This document shows, piece by piece, positions 57,107 to 64,000 of a stretch of DNA of 64,000 bases (the stretch's first letter is position 1; each line of letters opens with the position of its first letter). The notes under the pieces are model-generated. The model was not told the DNA's origin. It made no database searches and saw only the letters and a list, made by a program, of their open reading frames with translations. The DNA comes from Tethya wilhelma. Lineage: Eukaryota; Porifera; Demospongiae; Tethyida; Tethyidae. Location of the stretch: positions 5,631,673 to 5,695,672 of the forward strand of contig CAXIPT010000006.1 in the NCBI GenBank assembly GCA_964030475.1, given 5' to 3'. The position numbers and the translations under genes are program-made.

Positions 57107-58780
57107 CTGGGACTGGTGGCATCAGCACTAGCAGTGGTATCACTGACACTACATAACTGATTGACCAAAGTACACACTACATACCTAGCTGGCAACTGTG
57201 CTCCTCAGGATCAGGAGTCCATGAACCACTTGCCTCACACCTTGCCTCTACTCTAGTGTTGGGTACAAAGGTCTCATCACATTGAAAGTAGATCAGTGAT
57301 CCCTCTGTTGTAGCAGTGAATGGTTCAATGACCACTCCATTAGCAGCAGAGGGAGAGGAACAGTCAACTGAAGGTAAGTTGAAATTGAACATTGAAGGCA
57401 TTATTACAATAGTTGCAAAACTAACTTACCTCTCATTAATGTGAATGTAAGTTCTACTGCCTGAGGTCCATTACCAGCACAGTTGACAGCTGCCACTCTC
57501 AGAGAGTCTACTCAGTGTTGTAAGAGAGACTGAGAGAGGCTGTGATAGTTTTGCAGTCATATACAACATTGTGATCATCTGAATGTTCACGCACATGTAC
57601 AGTTGACTGTGGAGAGCCTCAGCTTCCAGAGAACAGCACTCTGATCAATAGCACTGGTACATTGAAAGGTCAAGAGGTCACATTTCAGTGTAACACAGGA
57701 CCTGATACTGGAACCATCACTGCTGTTTGTACCAATGTCAGTGAAGGAGTGTGGTCTCCAGACCGTGGGATGGTGGTATGTGAAGGTGAGCTCCATGGTG
57801 ACATTAGTGAATGTTGAAATGTAAATTGTGTGGTAATGCAAAGTAAACTTGGTTATGTAACACCAAAATTTTTGCTGGTCTATTGGAATCTCCCTAGCAA
57901 TACACTCAATGATTTTTTTTCTTCTCCTAGTGACCTGCTCTCCTCCTGGTGCTCCTGCTAATGGTTTCCTTGGTGAAGTGACTCCAACTACCCTAATCTT
58001 TGGTTGTGATGAAGGGTATTCCCCTCAGGGGACAATGACAGCTGTGTGTGTGGCCACTGATACCTGGAGTCCTGACCCTGCTACCTGGGAGTGTACACCA
58101 ACAGCAACAACAACAGAAACAACTACTGATCATACTCTTCCCAGTCTTAGTAAGTCAACAATGTGTGTGCATTAGGAGCAATTTTAATTCAATTAATCTT
58201 CCAATCGATAAAAAAACTTTTCTCTATTCAATTTACCTCCAGTGGTCTCCCCAACCTCCTGTCAATGGCATACTGTCTCTCGTAGCTCATACACTGGAGG
58301 GGTCAGAGGTCAAGTACCAGTGTGGCAATGCCACTGCCACTGCCATCTGTGGTAGTAATGGAAGGTGGTCACCTGACCCTGGGGAGCTGGTGTGTGGATT
58401 TCAATCAGGTAAATTATTCATTATAGAATTGTCTTACATGACTGTATAGACATAAATGTGACTGATTGTTGTTTAGTCCACTACACATGTTTACAGTAAA
58501 ACTCTTCCTTTTAGAAAATCAAAGTGCCATAACAACAGCTGTCTCTAGTGCAGCAGTGGTGTGTTCTGTTGTCTTCTTCATCATTGGTCTTCTCTGTGGT
58601 CTCCTCTTCTACCATGGTGTCAGGAGATCTAAGGAGAGTCATGTGACAACCAGTGGGACATGCAGTGAGAGACCACACCCACCAGCTCCAGTGTATGAGG
58701 ACATAGTACCAACTGAGAGTCGGACACAGACTGGAATTGAACTACAGGAGAATGTAGCATATGGACCACTCAAGAATTAG
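57107..58780 (+). pseudogene. R11: four-CCP receptor broken by an internal inversion
   Basis: In order: an FN3 scrap 57107-57152 (+); an inverted block holding the FN3 3' end (57537-57432, -) and the first CCP (57369-57187, -); CCP 57603-57785 (+); CCP 57931-58149 (+); CCP 58243-58408 (+); TM plus tail 58515-58780 (+). The FN3 end carries a 2-bp insertion creating GAG-TAG. The last CCP lacks 8 bp including its first Cys, which shifts it into a stop. The TM/tail exon is intact (YEDIVP, IELQENVAYGPLKN). SP and Ig exons were not found. In all other respects it is collinear with R5. Confidence 0.85.
57153..57537 (-). other. ~385-bp microinversion inside R11
   Basis: On the left, FN3 sequence ends at CACTGACACTACA and is followed by reverse-strand intron (AACTGATTGACC). 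On the right, reverse-strand FN3 (GAGACTGAGAGAGGC) meets forward intron TGATAGTTTTGCAGTCAT, which in R5 and R9 follows the first CCP. Both breakpoints are therefore visible. Confidence 0.85.
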
Positions 58781-59248
58781 GGTATGAAGAAACTAATGTG
58801 TTCATCTTGTTTGTCCTGGCCATGGTATGTCATTAATTGAAAACTTTTGTTTACTCAAAACATAAAACAAGCTAATCATTTATGAGGTGTGTTTATAAAA
58901 TCAAAGCTTCTATGCAGAGCAAGAATTCAGGAAACAAATGAATATTTGTAATTATTAGGTCGAGTTTAAGTGGTGCATTATGAATATTGCAAGGATCATT
59001 AATTTTTTTTTAATGTACCGGTGGCATTCTTTTCTGCTCACACCATGCATATGTATCGTCGAAGAGATCGAGAATGAGTGAGACTTAAATAGAACTATGG
59101 TAGTATAAAGCATAAACAGTGATGCACAAACATATAAAAAGATTAGTGATGAATTTTTCTTATCACACGTCATTCTGTCATAATAACAAACGAAGCTAGA
59201 TTGAACAGGTAATAAAATAAGTATTTATTCAGTGCATGTTCCTCTTAG

Positions 59249-61476
59249 TTAAACTTTTCTAACTGGCCCATATGCCACATTTTGCTGCACATCTATTCTC
59301 ACTGAGTCTTGATGTGGCATCTTATCAAAAATATCATCTATATAGTCATAGTCATGTTCAGCCATGGGCACTGCAACATTCATGTTGTTAATTATTGCTG
59401 CATTAGTCACGTTCAAATTCTCAGTCGGTTTCTTGCTACAGTTCTTGACAGCAATACAGATTATCAGAAGAATAACAATACATGCAAATAGTAGTAGTAG
59501 AGTGACTGCAGGTACTGCAATGATTATCGTGATTGGAATAGTTACTTGGTTGTCATCAGCAACATCTGCATGGAAGAAATAATTATTGTTCAATATGTGT
59601 GTGTGTGTGTGTGTGTGTATGTGTGTGTGTGTGTGTGTGCATGAACTGTATGAGTGCTAGACAAGGAAAAAATTAATGATGTTGTCCATAAAAATTATTA
59701 TGGTATACAAATTAACCTGTTGTTAATTCTAAAGTTGCTGATGATATTGGAATTGGAGTACACTCCCAGGTAGCAGGGTCAGGACTCCAGGTATCAATAT
59801 CCACACACACGGCTGTCATTGTCCCATTAGGGGAATACCCTTCATCACAACCAAAGATTAGGGTAGTTGAAGTCACTTCATCAACAACAACACCTCTTGG
59901 AGTGGTGGGGGGAGAACAGTGAACTGGAGATTACAAGAAATTGCAAGTCACATCAAGCTAGACAATATACATATTATATTGTACCTGGTCCCTCTGTACA
60001 CTCTACCCCCTGAGGGTCTGGGGACCATCTCTCTTCACTGATACAGACAGTAGTGATCTCATCCGAGGGGAACAGACCCTCATTACATTGGAATGTGACT
60101 ATTGATCCATTTGTGTACCCACTACTGGAACCACTGACCACCGTGCTATTGGCAGGAAGTACAGGAGCTCCACAGTTGACTATAGACACGATTGGATATT
60201 TGAATCATATAATAATTATTAACATTAATTATCTGTACCTTCTCTACACTCCCACTGCTCAGGATCAGGGTTCCACCTTCCATCTCCCCCACACACAGAC
60301 ATCACCCTCCCCTCTGGAATGAACCCTGGTCTACACTGGTAGGAGACCACAGAGCCCTCAGTCGTACTTTGATAAGGGTCAAAGGTGATGCCGTTTGGAT
60401 TAGTAGAAGGGGTGAAACAGTTTACTAGGTATAGCAAAGCAAAGTAGACACAACTCACACTAGCTGAAACTGATTATTGTAGTACCTGGTCCACAGTTCA
60501 TCATTCTTACCAAATTCAATCGGATCTTCCACTGCTTGAGTACTTCTACCCTGACAGTTCTCAGCTGTGACACTCACATTGTATCTCACATTGTAAGAGA
60601 GATTTAGTGTTACCGTAGTAGTCTCTGAGGTGACTGTGACAGTGGCTGTCTCTGATGAGGTCTCAACTGTGTATCTTTCCACAGCTGACATTGGAGGGTC
60701 CCAGTTTATGTTAACAGTGACATTGCTTGTTCCATTCTCAGTAATCACCACCATCACATTCTCAGGAGGAGAGGGAACAGCTAACAGGAAAATCAGAGAA
60801 GAAAAAAAAACTTATAAAAACAGGAAAACAATTAAATTAACAGGGGAAAAAAAGATAAATTAAACCTTCGAAACGAAAATAATTTTATTTTAACTCTTTA
60901 AGAGTACTCACTTGCAATATTGATCACAGCTCTCTCGTCAGAGTTCACAGCAGTGCCCGCACACTCCACTACATTTCTATCCAGTTGCATTGTAACAGTG
61001 AAGGTGAGAGTGGACACCACAGTGGTACTGTTGTAGGAGATGAGAGAGGCTGTTCCACTAACCCCACTGCCTGACAGGATCCGTTCATCAGGAGGTTGAT
61101 CACGAGGGAAAAGGAATTGAGCTGAAGCAATTGATGTTCCTAATCTTAAAACTCTCCACCGAAGGGCTTCACTAGGAGGTTGATGAGTGCAAGTGAAGGT
61201 GACCACATCTCCAGGACAAGGTTCACCACTATGACTGATGTTTGATAAGAGTGTGCTGATACCTATAATAATCAACTTGAAGTTATACATGTTCCGAAAC
61301 TAAATACTTACTATCTGTAGTAAAATTTATTCGTGCCTATGTTTGAGTATTTATTGATCCTAGCTATAGCATGAGCATTGAAAGTGGCATGCACTTATTA
61401 ACCAATTAATTATTATGATTTACTTACCTATTTGCAAACTAGTGAATAGGTAAAATGAAACCACAAAGAAATTCAT
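59249..61476 (-). CDS. R12: complete SP-Ig-FN3-3xCCP-TM receptor
   Basis: Exons in order are SP 61476-61428, Ig 61262-60912, FN3 60780-60511, CCP1 60424-60239, CCP2 60179-59985, CCP3 59923-59717 and TM plus tail 59565-59249, giving 524 aa in frame. The signal peptide is MNFFVVSFYLFTSL. Ig has PCPGDVVTFTCTHQPPSEA, LRW and NVVECAG. FN3 has WDPPMSAVERYTV. The TM exon begins DVADDNQVTIPITIIIAVPA and has KNCSKKP after the helix. The linker is longer than in R5. The tail has EHDYDYIDDIF, then VQQNVAYGPVRKV at the end. The last exon is duplicated at 24836-25176. It shares a promoter with CC3 and ends tail to tail with R11. Confidence 0.92.
59598..59640. repeat. (TG)n in R12 intron
   Basis: About 20 TG units, slightly interrupted, lie just upstream of the TM exon, the same place as in R10 and next to the orphan exon at 25176. 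Confidence 0.95.
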
Positions 61477-61778
61477 GACGTTTGTTGGTCCACAGATGCA
61501 TAGCTCAGTCCTAATTCCCGAATGGGCAATCCAACTCAGCTTAGATATTGACCTTATTAAACCAGTCAGTCGAAGTAATTGACGTGAAAATCAGTACTCC
61601 ACATCCGGTCTATATCCGCACGCTGCCGCTGCATGCCGGATGTAATTCGGAATAATTATAGGCTATTTATTATGTAGATTCTACAACTGCCAAAGAAAGA
61701 GTGATATAAGAGAAGTACCAACTAGCACAACATACATACTTGAACTGCAGTCAGCCCTGCATCCACTAAGTACACAGA
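61477..61778. promoter_or_regulatory. Divergent promoter R12 / CC3
   Basis: 302 bp separate the start codons. The layout equals the R10/CC2 pair, but the GC-rich block seen there is not obvious. A different CG-containing stretch (CATCCGG...GCCGGATG, about 61601-61640) forms an inverted repeat in its place. Confidence 0.5.
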
Positions 61779-63933
61779 ATGACAACTGTTCTACTTTATT
61801 TGGTAAGTACTAAGTTGGTAGTCGCCAAACTCTGGATCCGCAAAAGTGTTTAGAGTTAGAGCCTGCCTGGCATTTGTAGTTTTATGATAATAATTATGGT
61901 ATAATAATATTATTATATATATATCTTTGGAGATATATATATATATATATCCCCCTAGGCTCTGATCACCGTATAATTATTAGGTCTAGATCTGGCTGTA
62001 TATATCAGTAGTATGCGAAAACTAGTCTGTCTCATTAAATTAAATTAAATTAAATTAAATTAAATTAAATTAATAAATTCATGTTTATTCTCATGAGCTT
62101 TGCGCGTATGGTAAACTCATAAAGAACCGGTAGGGCTGCTCAAACCAACGTTTGCATGCCGGCATGCAGCATATTTTACTGCTAGATATGTTAAATCCAA
62201 TGAGCTTGTAGTGCTTCAGCAAAGTAAATCAAGCAACGAAGGGGTGGGGCTGCTTTGCAATTTGCCGGATGCCAGCGCAGCCGACCGGCCTAGCTAGCGC
62301 GCTCATGATCACGTGGCTAAGTAGGCGGCCGGTCGCGCGCGTTGAAGAGAAGATCATTCTTCCTACTGATATTTTTCATGTAGGTATTGTGCTTTTCACA
62401 TATACTGGCTCAGGAAATTGTACTTGAGTCATCTCTGTCATCTAAAGAAGCTCAAGTTTGTCCTGGTGAAGATGTATCATACACCTGTGAAGTATCTGGT
62501 GGTACCTTTTTGAATTGGATTGTTGAGCCTTACATCAATGAAGGATCAGATTCTGAAGTGTCTTTTTTTTCAACAGACACTCCAGGAACCACCTATATTA
62601 TGCCGCCTGGAACACTACGATTTCTACTTTCAACTTTTCCTTTCCGTTCTACTTTGGTTCTACAGTCAAGAGATAATTTGACTAATACAACAGTTGTTTG
62701 CATTTCAGGCAACATGAGCCAGTCACTACAGTACAGAAAAGCAGGTATAGTCATATTGATAAATTTCCATAATTTCTTTTGATAATAAAAGAAAAAATCA
62801 TTGATACAGAAACTGTTGCCAATACTCCCATGACATTGTAATGATCATTGATCATTCCCAGTACGGTATACGTAGTACTCCAGGGGTACACTGGAATGGT
62901 ATGGATGGCTCATTAGAGCGATACAAATACTCTGCAAAAACTGAGCACTTGATGCTAAAAGTTTTCTTGAGCTACCATTTAGCTCATTCTCTTTCTAACA
63001 AGCCCAAAAACATGGCCTAAAACCATCACTAAAGTAACAAACTACGTAACTTGAATAATACCATTTTCTCCATCTTCTTTTCAGTTTTTACAGATTAAAT
63101 AATTTATACCTTCCATTCTAACAAGCCTAAAAACATGGCCTAAAACCATTGGCAATTTGCTAAAGTACCAAACTAAAATATAATTATACCAAAAATGAAA
63201 ATTAGCAATTAAAGGCTCTAGAACCCCACCATATACCATGCATACATTTGATTACAATAATAATTATTATCTCCTGAATTTCAATTTCTTTTCAGAAATG
63301 CCTCCACCTCCAGGCAAGATTACTGTTCCTAATAACAGGCCACAAATTGGTTCTGATGGATTTTTTGTTGTTAATGTACTGTGGCAAGCTCCACATGGTG
63401 GCAATATTTCCTACAACTATGAGATCTATTTTTACGTTGACAATGAACTGTACAATGGAATAAAATTGATCAATAATGACACCAGTGATTTGGTCAGATT
63501 TAATGTTTCAGACTTTGTTGATTTGTCGACTTTTGAGCTCCGAATTGAAATCTTAACTATTAACAATTGTGACCAACGATCTCAAACAAATACAAGTGAT
63601 ACGTTTACAATTGTTGTTCCTAGCAACCAGGAAAATTTAACTATTATTGGTGAGTGATGTACTTAGTATTGTACTTTTGTAGACAAGTTGATTTGGATAC
63701 CATTGTGCAGGCAGGGAGTGTAATAATAGTGACAATATTACTGAGTATAATTATAGCTAGTATGGGGAGTTTGGGCGTTGGGTAGGTATGATGATAATGT
63801 TTGTGACTTTTGTGTAAGATTTCAATTTATTATTGTTACAGTAATTATAGGGACACTGGTGCCTATTGCAGCATGTGCATTAGCTACAATCGTGATTGTA
63901 ATTGTCATATTCTACTGTCTAATAGGGAAAAAG
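61779..63933 (+). CDS. CC3: SP-Ig-FN3-TM receptor, runs off the window
   Basis: Exons are SP 61779-61802 (MTTVLLYL, phase 0), Ig 62384-62744, FN3-like 63296-63649 and TM 63842-63933. The signal peptide ends in exon 2 (VLCFSHILAQ). Ig shows VCPGEDVSYTCEV, FLNWIV and VVCISG. FN3-like shows MPPPPGKITV, VLWQAPHGG and FELRIEILTINNC. The helix is VIIGTLVPIAACALATIVIV, then LIGKK, and the exon ends in phase 0 before GTTAGT, as in CC1 and CC2. A coiled-coil exon is expected beyond 64000. The protein resembles CC2 along its whole visible length. Confidence 0.85.
61912..61952. repeat. AT-rich inverted microsatellite
   Basis: Two TATATA runs flank CTTTGGAG in CC3 intron 1. Confidence 0.8.
62036..62076. 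repeat. (TTAAA)n pentanucleotide repeat
   Basis: About eight TTAAA/AAATT units in tandem in CC3 intron 1. Confidence 0.9.
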
Positions 63934-64000
63934 GTTAGTTTATTAACATTATTAACAATTTATATGATGCACAGATTCTTTTAAATTAATTTTTTTCTCC

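Noticed and set aside
1..64000. CRISPR arrays, operons, ribosome-binding sites, rRNA
   Set aside because: The window is spliced animal DNA; no spaced direct repeats or rRNA-like sequence was seen.

Overview
This is animal (eukaryotic) DNA. It is AT-rich, with multi-exon genes, GT-AG introns, many simple repeats and many small non-autonomous transposons. The compact genes, the Ig/FN3/CCP (sushi) exon toolkit and the exon-level clustering suggest an early-branching metazoan, most likely a demosponge of the Amphimedon type. That placement is an inference from overall character, not from a database match.

The window is dominated by a tandem, both-strand cluster of single-pass receptor genes, labelled R1-R12 here. 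Intact members read: signal peptide, one Ig-like exon, one FN3 exon, three or four CCP exons, then a transmembrane exon that also encodes a short cytoplasmic tail. Nearly every domain exon is bounded by phase-1 introns, and the summed exon lengths of the complete members stay in frame (R5 572 aa, R7 541 aa, R10 538 aa, R12 524 aa). The tails share two tyrosine motifs: Y-[DE]-x-[IV] near the start, and N-[VA]-[AS]-Y, often followed by G-P-[VIL], near the C-terminus. R1 (1-1610) is an exact copy of the 3' part of R4 (8654-11338). R2, R6 and R11 are broken, R3 is a divergent member, R8 has a doubtful 5' end, and R9 lacks a recognisable membrane exon.

A second receptor family (CC1-CC3) reads signal peptide, Ig-like, FN3-like, transmembrane, long cytoplasmic coiled coil. 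It is found at 18660-21654 (3' half only), 48974-54524 and 61779 to beyond 63933. At 48.7-49.0 kb and 61.5-61.8 kb a coiled-coil gene and an R gene diverge from a promoter of about 260-300 bp. A third divergent pair is indicated at 8.4-8.65 kb, where the coiled-coil partner runs into an assembly gap.

A third small family (S1-S4) lies next to several R genes. S4 has three hydrophobic exons followed by a short Ser/Pro/Tyr-containing tail; the other copies are partial or broken. S1, S3' and S4 lie head to head with R5, R8 and R11.

Two unrelated genes share a promoter at 32.65-32.79 kb. One is a minus-strand gene joining a CARD-like domain to a clathrin-heavy-chain-like repeat. The other is the start of the eIF2B epsilon gene, cut at an N.

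The rest is repeats: at least seven copies of an interspersed hairpin-ended element, a LINE reverse-transcriptase remnant, several inverted-repeat elements and long (TG)n/(AG)n/(ATT)n tracts. Six isolated single Ns (1611, 4940, 9219, 16623, 29913, 33193) and two short N runs mark joins. The exact direct duplication (1-1610 = 9707-11316) and the inverted duplication (about 25285-27128 = 33314-35157, reversed) end at such joins or at microsatellites, so they may be assembly artefacts. As a working hypothesis, the cluster is a candidate recognition locus: variable Ig ectodomains on a common CCP stalk, with a shared phosphotyrosine-type tail.
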